Assembly (NCBI GenBank): GCA_022821805.1
Contig: JAJECX010000042.1
Location: forward strand, 181,581-245,580
Direction: 5' to 3'
Source: Anaerolineae bacterium
GTDB taxonomy: Bacteria > Chloroflexota > Anaerolineae > Aggregatilineales > Phototrophicaceae
Length of the DNA: 64,000 nt
In this document: in pieces, positions 27,862 through 36,492 of the stretch
Position numbering within the stretch: position 1 is the stretch's first letter
How the letters are laid out: each line of letters opens with the position of its first letter
Position numbers and translations under genes: made by a program
Notes under the pieces: generated by a model
What the model saw: the letters and a program-made list of their open reading frames with translations, nothing else
The model's database searches: none
Told to the model about the DNA's origin: nothing

Positions 27862-29038
27862 GGCTGCAGATTTCGTTGTAGAGCCGCTCGTAGCTGTCCG
27901 CGGTCCGTTCCCAAGTGTATCGGGTTTCGATCAGTTCCCTGCCCTTTTGCGCAAGAACTTCTCGCAGAGTTTCTTCCATTAGCAAACGTACTGTTTCGTC
28001 GGCGATTCTCTCGATGGGGGCGACAATGGCCGATTCGCCGTTTGCCACGTTGATGCCATCGACGCTGAGCGGCGTCGCAACGACTGGAATGCCCATTGCC
28101 AAAGCCTCGAGCACTTTGTTTTTGAGTCCGGCGCCGTACCGCAGCGGGCAGACGAAGACGCTTGCGCGCGCCAGGTAAGACGTCACATCGGGTACTGCGC
28201 CCGTGACTTCAATGTAGTCGTTCGTCAGCGCCCGCATCCAAGCTGGAGGATTTACGCCCACCAATTGCAGTTTCGCCGCCGGCGCTTTCGAGCGGACTTG
28301 GGGCAAGATCTGCTGGACCAGCACGCGGACGGCATCTTGATTTGGCTCGTAATTGAAGTTGCCGACGAATAGCAGCGTAAAAGGATCGCGTTCAAAATCC
28401 CGCGGTTGAAAGCGCGCCAACTCAATGCCGTTAGGTATCACTTCAATTTCGAGCGCCGGCTGCAATGATAGCAGCGTCGCTCTGTCGGCCTCAGAGATGA
28501 CCACCGTGCGATCAAAGGGCGAATACATGAAGCTTTCGAATCTGCGTACGATTGGCAGCTGCGCGCGTGCGCTCAATCGCCCTTGGCGAGCAGCAGATCG
28601 CAAATAGCGCGTATGCGATTCGTATGGCGTGATCAGGTTGGGCAAATCTGCGAAGAGCGGATAAAACTCGTATATGCTAACGGCGCCGAAGCAGTGCGCC
28701 AGGTCATAGTCATAGCGCTTCAAATGTGTGTCTATTGTCCGCCAAAGCGGCGGGCAGAAGCTCTTATCGGGGGATACGGCGAAGCGCGCCGAGCGAAACA
28801 GAAGCCGACGCAAATAAGCCACCGCGTCGCGCCGCGGCTCACGCGCCAATTCGATGCGACGGAAGCAATCGGCATACTCAGCGGTTTGATCCGTATCGCT
28901 TTCCTGGTCATAAAGCGCCAGCAAGTCGATAGTATAGCCGCGGCGCGATAGCTCGCGCGCCAAATGCCAGAGGATCAGACGATCGCCCAAATGCAGCGGA
29001 TAAGGCGGGCAGCGCGAAATGAGCAGAATTGTCTTCAT
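27854..29038 (-). CDS. Glycosyltransferase family 4-like
   Basis: 394-aa GT-B enzyme, N-terminus KTILLISRCPPYPLHLGDR and C-terminal nucleotide-sugar domain with FVGNFNYEPNQDAVRVL, VCPLRYGAGLKNKVLEALAMG and PVVAT. The arrangement is that of the TIGR03087/stp1-like group of sugar transferases. ATG 29038 begins the conserved Rossmann strand; nine extra upstream codons are not conserved. It overlaps the end of the GH172 gene by 8 nt in convergent orientation. It likely builds surface glycans. Confidence 0.85.
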   Translation of the reverse strand: MKTILLISRCPPYPLHLGDRLILWHLARELSRRGYTIDLLALYDQESDTDQTAEYADCFRRIELAREPRRDAVAYLRRLLFRSARFAVSPDKSFCPPLWRTIDTHLKRYDYDLAHCFGAVSIYEFYPLFADLPNLITPYESHTRYLRSAARQGRLSARAQLPIVRRFESFMYSPFDRTVVISEADRATLLSLQPALEIEVIPNGIELARFQPRDFERDPFTLLFVGNFNYEPNQDAVRVLVQQILPQVRSKAPAAKLQLVGVNPPAWMRALTNDYIEVTGAVPDVTSYLARASVFVCPLRYGAGLKNKVLEALAMGIPVVATPLSVDGINVANGESAIVAPIERIADETVRLLMEETLREVLAQKGRELIETRYTWERTADSYERLYNEICSLR

Positions 29039-29110
29039 AGGCAGCTGCTCGATTGCTCGCGGCAATCTACGATAACAGGCGACGCGGGCCGATTAACAGC
29101 TGCGCGAGGT

Positions 29111-29142
29111 AAACAAAATGACCCACCTTGGGCGTGGGTCAT
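29111..29142 (-). terminator. Rho-independent terminator of tRNA-Phe
   Basis: On the minus strand a 9-bp perfect stem, ATGACCCAC / GTGGGTCAT (29142-29134 and 29126-29118), 7-nt loop, then TTTTGTTT, starting 6 nt beyond the tRNA 3' end. Confidence 0.85.
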
Positions 29143-29147
29143 CGCTG

Positions 29148-29220
29148 TGCCGAGACCCAGACTTGAACTGGGGACACCCGCATTTTCAGTGCGACGCTCT
29201 ACCAACTGAGCTATCTCGGC
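29148..29220 (-). tRNA. tRNA-Phe (GAA)
   Basis: A 73-nt cloverleaf read on the minus strand. The acceptor GCCGAGA pairs with TCTCGGC, the D arm is GCTCAGTTGGTAGAGC, the anticodon loop CTGAAAA carries GAA, and the T arm is intact with GTTCAAG. Discriminator A; CCA is not encoded. Confidence 0.95.
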
Positions 29221-29296
29221 ATAAGTATCGATTTGGATGAGCGAGTGTAGTGCGCAGGGCGGCAATTGTCAAGGATAGAACAGTGTTTCCAACCGG

Positions 29297-30139
29297 CTAG
29301 AGCTTGCCAAGCCAATCCATAATCAAGCCCGCCGTATCTACCGGCGCCGCTAGTGGAAAAAGGTGACCACGACCGCGCATCAGTTCGAAGTGCGCCAGCG
29401 GCGCCAAAGCCTGCGCGCGGTGATAGGCTTCGCGGCTGAAGGTATCGCTGTCCTCGCCGCGGATGAATAGGCTCGGCGCCAAGCCATTCAATTTTGGCAG
29501 CTCGTCCCAAATATCCTGGTAGACGGTCGCAAAATAATGCGCCTCCCAGTCGATGCTCCAGAGCAGTTCAAAGCCGCCGTCCTCCGCGCGCCGCCGCAAG
29601 CCATGCTCGACATAGAGCCAAAGCGATTCGTCGCTCCAGTCAGCGAAGACGCGCTTGCCGCGAAAGCGCGCAAATGCCGCCCGGTCGCTTTCGAAGAACT
29701 GACGCCGCCGCCGCGCCATCTGCACCATCGGCATCTCGTCAAGCAAATCTTGTTCCCATGCCGCGCGTATCATATTTAGCAGGCCAGGCAGCAAAATGGG
29801 TGGGTCCAGCATGACCAAGGCTTTGAAGCGCTCCGGCTCCCTGAGCAGCGCCAGCATCGAAACGACGCCGCCAAGCGAATGCCCGACGGCAATAACGTTG
29901 CGCAAGTCATGCCTGTCCAGCCCGGCGAGCAGATCGTCAGCCTCGGTCCGCCAATCGCGATATTCCGATGGTGGCTGCTGATCGCCCCAGAGGGCGCGCG
30001 GCGGCAGGCAAACGCAGCGAAACCCGCGCAGACTGCGCAGCATAGGCAGGTAGGTCTGCGGCGGGAAACCGTTGGCGGGCGCCAGATGCAGCGCCGGCGC
30101 GTCCAGATCGCCGGCGAGTTCAATCAAATGCTGGGGCAT
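29297..30139 (-). CDS. Alpha/beta hydrolase
   Basis: 280 aa. Nucleophile motif GHSLGGVV near residue 88, oxyanion region HLAPANGFPPQTY at the N-terminus, catalytic His in RGRGHLFPL near 262 and probable Asp in RGEDSDTF. This is a typical single-domain hydrolase of the haloperoxidase/lipase-like type. Substrate unknown. Confidence 0.85.
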   Translation of the reverse strand: MPQHLIELAGDLDAPALHLAPANGFPPQTYLPMLRSLRGFRCVCLPPRALWGDQQPPSEYRDWRTEADDLLAGLDRHDLRNVIAVGHSLGGVVSMLALLREPERFKALVMLDPPILLPGLLNMIRAAWEQDLLDEMPMVQMARRRRQFFESDRAAFARFRGKRVFADWSDESLWLYVEHGLRRRAEDGGFELLWSIDWEAHYFATVYQDIWDELPKLNGLAPSLFIRGEDSDTFSREAYHRAQALAPLAHFELMRGRGHLFPLAAPVDTAGLIMDWLGKL

Positions 30140-30222
30140 AGGACCGCGTAATCCATGTTATTTTAGGGAAGGAAAGGTCCGCGCCGGGTTGTAACGATAG
30201 TCGATGAACGAGGAGAATCGAT

Positions 30223-30603
30223 ATGATTGATCGTTCGACAGTATTCATGGTGGGCGCATCGATAATCGCCCTCCTGATCGTGCTCGAATTGGTGCGGCGG
30301 CGGCATCTGAGCGAGCAGTATTCGCTGCTCTGGCTTGGCACGGCGGTTGTAATGCTGGTCGTCGGCGCCTGGCGCGATCTGCTGCACAGCCTGGCGGCGC
30401 TGGTCAACATACACCATCCGCCAAATCTTCTCTTTTTGCTGGCGGCGCTGTTTCTGCTATTCATTCAGCTTTATTTTTCCACGGTGATTACGCGGCTCGC
30501 GCGCGAAAGCAAAGAAGCGGCTCAGCAGATCGCGCTGCTGCGCCTGGAAATTTCACAATTGCGCGGCGAGCAAATTGATGGCGAGGACGATAGCAGCGAT
30601 TAA
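30223..30603 (+). CDS. DUF2304 family membrane protein
   Basis: 126 aa with three transmembrane helices and the DUF2304 signature ELVRRRHLSEQYSLLWL between helices 1 and 2, then a C-terminal helix (ARESKEAAQQIALLRLEISQ) likely to form a coiled coil. DUF2304 proteins often accompany glycosyltransferases of the dolichol-phosphate type, but none is adjacent. Its 3' end overlaps the rhomboid gene by 51 nt in convergent orientation. Confidence 0.82.
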   Translation: MIDRSTVFMVGASIIALLIVLELVRRRHLSEQYSLLWLGTAVVMLVVGAWRDLLHSLAALVNIHHPPNLLFLLAALFLLFIQLYFSTVITRLARESKEAAQQIALLRLEISQLRGEQIDGEDDSSD

Positions 30604-31362
30604 AGCGCCGATATAAATCACCAGCTCCGGCAAATGCAGCGAGAGCGGATTGCTATCCGATTTGGCGAATTCACGCATACTGCGGACGGGCGCCGCGGGT
30701 CGGGTCAAGCGCGGTCCGATCCGCCAAGCCAGCGCGAGACCGGAGAGCATGCCGCCAATATGCCCCCAATTATCGATGCGCGAACCCGGCGTGAAACCAA
30801 TCACCAGGTTGATGACGACGAGAATCAGCATATGTTGCAGCCGCCCCCGAACATTGGGGTAGAGGCTTCGATGCTGATAGAGATGCGCTGCCTCGGCTGC
30901 GAAGATGGCGAAAACCGCCCCCGACGCGCCGATTGACCAGCTTTGGAGCCCGCCCAAAGCCAGGCTGGCAACCGACCCGGTTAAGCCACCGAGCAGATAG
31001 ATGAGCAAATATCGAACGCGCCCAAAGATCGGTTCTACGCTGCGTCCTACGAAGTAGATCGCGTAGGCATTAAAAAAAATATGACCGAGGCTCCCATGCA
31101 GGAACATCGCCGTCAGCAAGCGATAGACTTCTCCCTGCCCTGCCACGAGCTCGGGGATGAGGGCGCCAGCCAACAGAAGTTCATATTCCAGTTCCTGAGA
31201 CAAGAAACCGGCCACAAAGATCAGGATATTGGCGGTCATCAAAACATAGGTAAGCCAAGGCTGATCTTCGAACGCGCGCGGTTGTGGCTTGCGTCGCCGC
31301 AGGATGACCGTCTGCGTCGGTTTTCGGTTTAGCGGGTGATCCGATTTATCGTGATTCTGCAT
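30553..31362 (-). CDS. Rhomboid family intramembrane serine protease
   Basis: A 269-aa six-helix protein. Catalytic serine in GASGAVFAIF (near residue 146) and catalytic histidine in NWGHIGGMLSGLALA (near 207), plus the HGSLGHIFFNAYAIYFVG segment that opens the rhomboid core. A basic N-terminal cytosolic tail of 37 residues precedes helix 1. It cleaves transmembrane substrates within the bilayer; the substrate is unknown. Confidence 0.92.
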   Translation of the reverse strand: MQNHDKSDHPLNRKPTQTVILRRRKPQPRAFEDQPWLTYVLMTANILIFVAGFLSQELEYELLLAGALIPELVAGQGEVYRLLTAMFLHGSLGHIFFNAYAIYFVGRSVEPIFGRVRYLLIYLLGGLTGSVASLALGGLQSWSIGASGAVFAIFAAEAAHLYQHRSLYPNVRGRLQHMLILVVINLVIGFTPGSRIDNWGHIGGMLSGLALAWRIGPRLTRPAAPVRSMREFAKSDSNPLSLHLPELVIYIGALIAAIVLAINLLAAQL

Positions 31363-31504
31363 CGGCGTTCTCAGTTTGGCTTATGTAGCGCAATCATAAT
31401 GCAAAATCCCGTAGAAAATGAGCATGAAATGGGCAAAGAAACCGACGGACGCAAAAAACATTGTGAAGCATTTTACAAATTCAGGTCAATTCATGATAAA
31501 CTTA

Positions 31505-31533
31505 TTCTCATGTCATAGAATTGTGCATATAAT
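31505..31533 (+). promoter_or_regulatory. Putative sigma-70-type promoter
   Basis: TTCTCA at 31505 and TATAAT at 31528 with 17-nt spacing, 40 nt before the start of the gene at 31573. The surrounding 100 nt is AT-rich. Confidence 0.6.
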
Positions 31534-31572
31534 GGAAACATTGCAAGCTGTTCTGCCAGGAAACGCAAGCCG

Positions 31573-32010
31573 ATGTCCGCCAATTCAATTGCCCACCTTT
31601 TAATTGTGCCCGATGAAATACTGTGTGAGATGCACGAAGAAGGCGATGCCTGCGACGTCATCGTGCGGATGGACGACGGCGCCGTATATACCGCTCTCTT
31701 CGCCACGCTGTCTTATATCCATCGCCAGCTGTCGCTCACCTGGATGGTCACCGAATCCATTCCGGATACACCGCCGGTTCGCTACGCCGTTCTCGATACG
31801 CCGCATATCATCGTGGATGCCTTGGAATCGAAATTCATTGAAGATACGATCGACAATATGGTCGCTCAGGATGTTTTCGAAAGCCTCTTTACTCGTGTAA
31901 CTGAAGACGATGTCGCCGATTCCAAGCCCGATATCAAGACCAGTCAACTCGCCACGCAAGAGATTGCGCAAGCAGTCATTGAAGAAGTGCTGGTGATCAT
32001 CGACGATTAA
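31573..32010 (+). CDS. Conserved-looking hypothetical protein
   Basis: 145 aa, acidic and cytoplasmic, no membrane segment. The N-terminal half is beta-rich (CDVIVRMDDGAVYTALFATLSYI), the C-terminal half helical (ALESKFIEDTIDNMVAQDVF, EIAQAVIEEVLVIIDD). I recognise no family. A strong promoter immediately upstream and normal codon use support it as a real gene. Confidence 0.65.
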   Translation: MSANSIAHLLIVPDEILCEMHEEGDACDVIVRMDDGAVYTALFATLSYIHRQLSLTWMVTESIPDTPPVRYAVLDTPHIIVDALESKFIEDTIDNMVAQDVFESLFTRVTEDDVADSKPDIKTSQLATQEIAQAVIEEVLVIIDD

Positions 32011-32019
32011 GCGCCCCCC

Positions 32020-32048
32020 TTATCGACATACGCATATTCCCCTATAAT
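32020..32048 (+). promoter_or_regulatory. Putative thrS promoter
   Basis: Perfect TATAAT at 32043-32048; 17 nt upstream TTATCG, a weak -35. This would give a leader of about 115 nt. The leader holds GC-rich self-complementary stretches but not the T-box core sequence. Confidence 0.5.
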
Positions 32049-32169
32049 GCCCGGCGACTGGCCCAGGGTGAAAGCCGGCTGAAATGCTCGACGCCGCCGA
32101 TTCGTCAGCGCATTCAATTGCAGTAGCGCGGGTCTACGGTCTCTTGAGAATCCGTTAGAGGGAAATAGG

Positions 32170-33981
32170 ATGCCGCAAGAATCTTACGAAGACAGTCGCC
32201 TCTACAAGATTAGACACTCGGCTGCCCACGTGATGGCGGAGGCGATGCTGGAACGCTTCCCTGAAGCCAAGATCGCCATTGGTCCACCGATTGAAGACGG
32301 CTTCTATTACGATTTCGACTTGCCCACGACGATCAGCGAAGACGACATCAAGTGGGTTGAAAAGCGGATGAAAAAAATCCTCTCGCAAAGGCACGAGTTC
32401 ACTATGCGCGCGGTGACGGCGGCGGAAGCCTGCGAAATCTTCCGCGATCAGCCCTACAAACTGGAACTTATCGAAGACCTGGTCAATGGACGTGTTGATG
32501 ACAATGGCGCGCCAATTGCCGAAGCGGCGGAAAGCTTGACCATTTACACGCAAAACAGATTCACCGATCTTTGTCGCGGTCCACATGTCGAGTCCACCAA
32601 AGACATCAATCCAAAAGCGGTTAGCATTTCGCTGCGGCCGCCAGCCGGCGCTTACTGGCGAGGCGACGAAAATCGCCAGCAACTGACGCGCATCTATGGC
32701 ACGGCTTGGGAGACGCCAGAAGAACTGCGCGCGCATCGCGCCCGGCTGGAAGAGGCGATCAAGCGCGATCATCGCGTGCTGGGCGAAAAGCTCGACCTAT
32801 TCATCATCGATTCGATGGTGGGCAAGGGCTTGCCGCTATGGCTTCCCGACGGCGCGACCCTGCGCGATACGCTCGAGCGCTGGCTGCGCGATATTCAGAT
32901 TGAACGCGGTTATCTGCCAGTGGTCACACCCCATCTGGGCAATATCGAACTCTACAAGACATCGGGCCACTATCCCTACTACGCCGACAGCCAGTACACG
33001 CCAATTGATGTCGATGGCGATGAATTCTTGCTGCGGCCGATGAACTGCCCGCATCATTGCCGAATCTACACCAGCCAGCCCAGGTCCTATCGCGATCTGC
33101 CGCTGCGCTACGCCGAATTCGGCACTGTTTATCGTTATGAGCAATCGGGCGAATTGCGCGGACTGACGCGCGCGCGTGGATTCACCGTCGACGACGCCCA
33201 TCTTTTCGTCCGCCCCGATCAACTGCAGGAAGAGTTCAAAGGCGTGGTCCGGCTGATTCAGCATGTTTTCGGCTCGCTGGGAATGACTGATTTCCGCGCC
33301 CGCCTGGGCACACGCGATCCCAAAAGCGACAAGTACGTCGGCGATAACGCCCTCTGGGAAGAGGCTACCGTCGCCATCGTTGACGCTTGCGACGAGTTGG
33401 GCATGGATTACCATATTGAGCCGGGCGAAGCGGCTTTCTATGGACCAAAACTGGATTTCATCGTGCGCGATGTGCTGAAGCGCGAATGGCAGCTGGGCAC
33501 GGTGCAAGTCGATTACAACCTGCCGCAGCGCTTCAATCTGGAATATGTCGATCGCGACAATGAGCGCAAACGCCCGGTCATGATCCACCGCGCGCCCTTC
33601 GGCAGCCTCGAGCGCTTCATCGGCATCCTGATCGAGCATTTCGCTGGCGCCTTCCCGCCCTGGCTGGCGCCAACGCAGGCGATCATCATCCCCATCCGCG
33701 AAAGCCATAACGCATACGCTAGCGAAGTCGCCTCGCAACTAAAGAAGCGCGGCATGCGCGTCAAAGCGGACCTGCACGATCGCAACATGCGCTCCAAGAT
33801 CAAGCAGCACCGGCGGATGAACATCCCCTGGCTGCTGATCGTCGGCGATCGCGATATGGAAAATCGCACTGTCAGCGTCCGGCTGCGGACGGATGAAGAT
33901 CTGGGCGCGCTGCCGCTAGACGCTTTCGCCGATGCCGCGATTGAGAAAATTTCGGCGTATTCGCAAGAGATTGATTTGTAA
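32170..33981 (+). CDS. thrS: Threonyl-tRNA synthetase lacking the TGS domain
   Basis: Charges tRNA-Thr. The 603-aa protein starts directly at the editing domain (HSAAHVMAEAM, His-x3-His, with CRGPHVEST as the second part). It continues through the class II catalytic core (LLRPMNCPHHCRIY, RYAEFGTVYRYEQSGELRGL, MIHRAPFGSLERFIGILIEH) to the anticodon-binding domain. The usual N-terminal TGS/ubiquitin-like domain of about 60 residues is absent, and I find no separate reading frame for it upstream. AGAGGGAAATAGG precedes the ATG. Confidence 0.96.
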   Translation: MPQESYEDSRLYKIRHSAAHVMAEAMLERFPEAKIAIGPPIEDGFYYDFDLPTTISEDDIKWVEKRMKKILSQRHEFTMRAVTAAEACEIFRDQPYKLELIEDLVNGRVDDNGAPIAEAAESLTIYTQNRFTDLCRGPHVESTKDINPKAVSISLRPPAGAYWRGDENRQQLTRIYGTAWETPEELRAHRARLEEAIKRDHRVLGEKLDLFIIDSMVGKGLPLWLPDGATLRDTLERWLRDIQIERGYLPVVTPHLGNIELYKTSGHYPYYADSQYTPIDVDGDEFLLRPMNCPHHCRIYTSQPRSYRDLPLRYAEFGTVYRYEQSGELRGLTRARGFTVDDAHLFVRPDQLQEEFKGVVRLIQHVFGSLGMTDFRARLGTRDPKSDKYVGDNALWEEATVAIVDACDELGMDYHIEPGEAAFYGPKLDFIVRDVLKREWQLGTVQVDYNLPQRFNLEYVDRDNERKRPVMIHRAPFGSLERFIGILIEHFAGAFPPWLAPTQAIIIPIRESHNAYASEVASQLKKRGMRVKADLHDRNMRSKIKQHRRMNIPWLLIVGDRDMENRTVSVRLRTDEDLGALPLDAFADAAIEKISAYSQEIDL

Positions 33982-34207
33982 GAATATCGATCGACGCTTG
34001 CAGACCTGCGGGCAAACATTGCTTAGCAACGCAATCTATGTCAATAAACACAACACCATCATAGCCCTGTATCCGATCCCCGGGATGTTCGTCTCGCTTT
34101 ATCTGCTCGGTAAGCAAAACGGACTGCTCTAAAGCAGTCCGGTATTTCTTCTCGAGTCGCTTAAGTTGTCGCTTGTACCGTGAAAGGCTATGAACGGAAA
34201 TCCGCAT
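33975..34207 (-). pseudogene. RelE/ParE-type toxin, C-terminus decayed
   Basis: Residues 1-53 (starting MRISVHSLSRYKRQLKRLEK, including LLTEQIKRDEHPGDRIQG) match the N-terminal half of RelE-like RNases that end in a KSGGYRVIYY-type core. That core is missing in frame. Beyond GVVF the frame reads unrelated sequence and runs antisense into thrS. In another frame a weak match (ARRSASVDRYSY) follows a stop, suggesting a frameshift plus nonsense change. It overlaps the antitoxin by 20 nt. Confidence 0.5.
34121..34140. repeat. Perfect 20-nt palindromic hairpin after thrS
   Basis: GGACTGCT, loop CTAA, AGCAGTCC: 8-bp perfect stem, 140 nt after the thrS stop and inside the decayed toxin. On the plus strand it is followed by a modest T-rich stretch, so it could act as the thrS terminator. 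Confidence 0.5.
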
Positions 34208-34421
34208 CTTGGGATTTTACTTCGCGAGCCAGTTCTTCCGCTATTTCGCGGTGCGCATCGTCAATCGGCTGGCCCCTGCCACCAGACATAACGTAGATAA
34301 ATCCGTCGCGGATTCCTTCAAGAATCTCGTCTTTTGTCGGCGCTTCATCGATTTCCGCGTCCATAATCTGTCCACCGTCTGACAGATCCAAGCCGAGTTT
34401 GCCTCGTTTTGCAGGTATCAT
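34188..34421 (-). CDS. Antitoxin of a RelE-type module
   Basis: 77 aa, acidic. The central EAPTKDEILEGIRDGFIYVMSGGRGQPIDD resembles RelB-like antitoxins of the 'TKEEILEGIRQAL...G' class, which usually precede RelE toxins. ATG 34421 is chosen because the open frame upstream runs antisense through tRNA-Arg. It overlaps the toxin frame by 20 nt, the normal arrangement. Since the toxin looks broken, this may be a leftover. Confidence 0.6.
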   Translation of the reverse strand: MIPAKRGKLGLDLSDGGQIMDAEIDEAPTKDEILEGIRDGFIYVMSGGRGQPIDDAHREIAEELAREVKSQDADFRS

Positions 34422-34516
34422 TATTGACTCGTCATCCTCTACACATTGAGCATAGCGAATTATGCGCGCAGTGTCAAAGAAAGCGGCGCCCGCTAGAAAA
34501 CTATATGGGGGACTAT

Positions 34517-34589
34517 CGCTCCAGGCAGGATTCGAACCTGCGACACTTGGTTTAGGAAACCAATGCTCTATCCCCTGAGCTACTGGAGC
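34517..34589 (-). tRNA. tRNA-Arg (CCT)
   Basis: 73-nt cloverleaf on the minus strand. The acceptor GCTCCAG pairs with CTGGAGC, the D arm is GCTCAGGGGATAGAGC, the anticodon stem TTGGT/ACCAA encloses TTCCTAA with anticodon CCT, and the T loop is GTTCGAATC. Discriminator G; CCA not encoded. Confidence 0.95.
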
Positions 34590-34963
34590 ATTTTCTGAAC
34601 AGCCTGCAGTCATGTCAAATCAGAGCGCGAACCGCCCGGCAATTGCGCTCTCGCAGTCCGCGCAGCGACCACGCGATTATAGCAGAGAAAGAATATGCCT
34701 CAAGCGAAAACGGCGGCTGCCGGCGAAGGGCAAATGCGCTGGCTGGATTCAGCTGGAATCAATCAATATCTCCAATCAAGAATTCAATAGTGACAATTTG
34801 CACAAAGGGAGTTAAACTAATTGATAATTGCGGTTAAAATTTCGGAAGTCAGTAGCAAGTCGCGGCGGATTGCGCTACTATGTCGTATGATATGCTAAAG
34901 TAATCTAATTCTCGGTTGCGAGATCGTTTTGTCATACGGTCGAGACGACTAAGGAGAAGTCAA
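34590..34963. other. Gene-free stretch upstream of ferredoxin
   Basis: 374 nt, AT-rich from about 34770 to 34920, which should hold the ferredoxin promoter (TATGATATGCTAAAG region) and that of tRNA-Arg on the other strand. Short open frames here lack coding character. Confidence 0.45.
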
Positions 34964-35317
34964 ATGACCCATATCATCACCAGCCTGTGTCTGCGCGATG
35001 GCGCCTGCGTGGAAGTCTGCCCGGTCGAATGCATCATTGCCGGCAAACCGGAAAATGAGTGGCCCTGGTACTATATCGATCCCGATACCTGCATTGACTG
35101 CGGCGCTTGCATTCCCGAGTGCCCCTACGAAGCCATCTTCATTGAAGAAGAGGTCTCCTCCGAATACGAGATGATGGAAGGTCAAGAGCGCGTACCCTTC
35201 GACACCAAGGTGATCATCGAGCATGAAGAAGGCGATATTGTCGATCTGACGCCCGATATCGCGCCCAATTACGACTTCTTCACGCAAGGTCCGGGCTACG
35301 ACGCCCTCAATATGTAG
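34964..35317 (+). CDS. fdxA: Seven-iron (3Fe-4S/4Fe-4S) ferredoxin
   Basis: 117 aa electron carrier. The first cluster ligands are in CLRDGACVEVCPVECI and the second in CIDCGACIPECP, followed by an acidic C-terminal extension ending FFTQGPGYDALN. The first motif lacks the central cysteine of CxxCxxC, as in 7Fe and FdxA ferredoxins. ATG 34964 follows AAGGAGAAG; 16 upstream codons in the open frame are not part of the family. No obvious redox partner adjacent. Confidence 0.9.
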   Translation: MTHIITSLCLRDGACVEVCPVECIIAGKPENEWPWYYIDPDTCIDCGACIPECPYEAIFIEEEVSSEYEMMEGQERVPFDTKVIIEHEEGDIVDLTPDIAPNYDFFTQGPGYDALNM

Positions 35318-35428
35318 CTGCCAGCATTGCCCGCTTCCGGGTTGGCTGGCAGATTCGCCGATAAACCTCAAGCATCCCTCCTCCGCTCGCGCCAAATTCT
35401 TGGCGCCAGGCGCGAATGAGGAGAGATT

Positions 35429-36346
35429 TCATTTTGCCAACTGGCTACGCCGCGGCGAGATCATTCCCGTCACCAAGCCGACGCTGAAAAGCACGATCAC
35501 CAAGCCGATAATCATGCCGGCGCTGATCGTCTCCCCCAGCAAGAGCGCGCCCCATATAAGACCGAACACCGGAATAAGCAAGGTCACCGTAAGCGCCTGA
35601 AGTGGACCGGCGCTGATGACCAGGTAGTAATAGAGTTGATAGGCGAAGGCGGTACATAAGACCACCAGCGCCAGCGTCGCCATAAGAACAAGGGTCGAGA
35701 CCTCATGCAAGGGCAGATCGACGGCGGAAGCCGGCGCCAGGATTAGCGCCGCGAAAAACAGCTGACCGGTAGACATTGACAGATTGTCCAAGCCTTGGAA
35801 GCAGCGCTTGGCAAAAACGCCGCCCGTCGCGTAACTCAAGGTCGCCACAAGCAGAGCCAAGGTCGCCATAATCACCTCGGCATTCAAGGCAAGCGGACTG
35901 CCGCCAACGGTGATTGATACGCCGACGATACCCAGGGTAGCGCCGATCAGCTTGTACGGCGTCAGCGGCTCGCCCAAGCCGATTGCCGCGACAAAGGTTG
36001 TAAAGAGCGGCGTGGTCGACATTAGAATCGCCGCCATCGACCCGGTGACAGTTAGTTCAGCCCAGGCGATCAGCGTGAAGGGCAGCGCCGAGCCAAGAAA
36101 ACCCAGGACGATGAATTGGCGCCAATGTCCGCGGATGCTTAGCTTTTGCCGGCGCAACCGGGCGTATCCCAGCAGGATCAACCCTGACAGCGCCACGCGA
36201 ATAAACATCAGCATGACGGGTCCGATGGGCTCTACCGCGATGCGAATGAAGATATACGAGGCGCCCCAGATTGCGGCGAGGGCGAAAAGAGCGGTCAATT
36301 GCTTTGGCGACAAGAAAATGCCTCCCGCTGCCGAAAACGAAGCCAT
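35429..36346 (-). CDS. EamA/DMT family transporter
   Basis: 305 aa with ten predicted helices in two EamA repeats (ALAAIWGASYIFIRIAVEPI begins the first; ALLVATLSYATGGVFAKR the second). Drug/metabolite transporters export amino acids, nucleobases or other small molecules. The start is set at ATG 36346 because the open frame continues upstream across the promoter of the divergent protease gene. Substrate unknown. Confidence 0.88.
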   Translation of the reverse strand: MASFSAAGGIFLSPKQLTALFALAAIWGASYIFIRIAVEPIGPVMLMFIRVALSGLILLGYARLRRQKLSIRGHWRQFIVLGFLGSALPFTLIAWAELTVTGSMAAILMSTTPLFTTFVAAIGLGEPLTPYKLIGATLGIVGVSITVGGSPLALNAEVIMATLALLVATLSYATGGVFAKRCFQGLDNLSMSTGQLFFAALILAPASAVDLPLHEVSTLVLMATLALVVLCTAFAYQLYYYLVISAGPLQALTVTLLIPVFGLIWGALLLGETISAGMIIGLVIVLFSVGLVTGMISPRRSQLAK

Positions 36347-36492
36347 TCTAGCATAGCCGCATGGGCTTAGAATCTCCGCATCTTGCGCAAACCTGTCCAT
36401 TTGGCTAGGCGCATCCAGCCCAAAGGTCTGATGCGCCGCCGCGTCGAGGCATGGCAAGATGTACATAACGCAAATGAAAAATGGAGGAAAAC

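Noticed and set aside
32055..32169. T-box riboswitch in the thrS leader
   Set aside because: No AGGGTGGNACCGCG-type core or specifier loop can be found; only generic GC-rich complementarity.
34188..34613. 141-codon version of the antitoxin
   Set aside because: The first 64 codons are antisense to tRNA-Arg and intergenic DNA; the family match begins at 34421.
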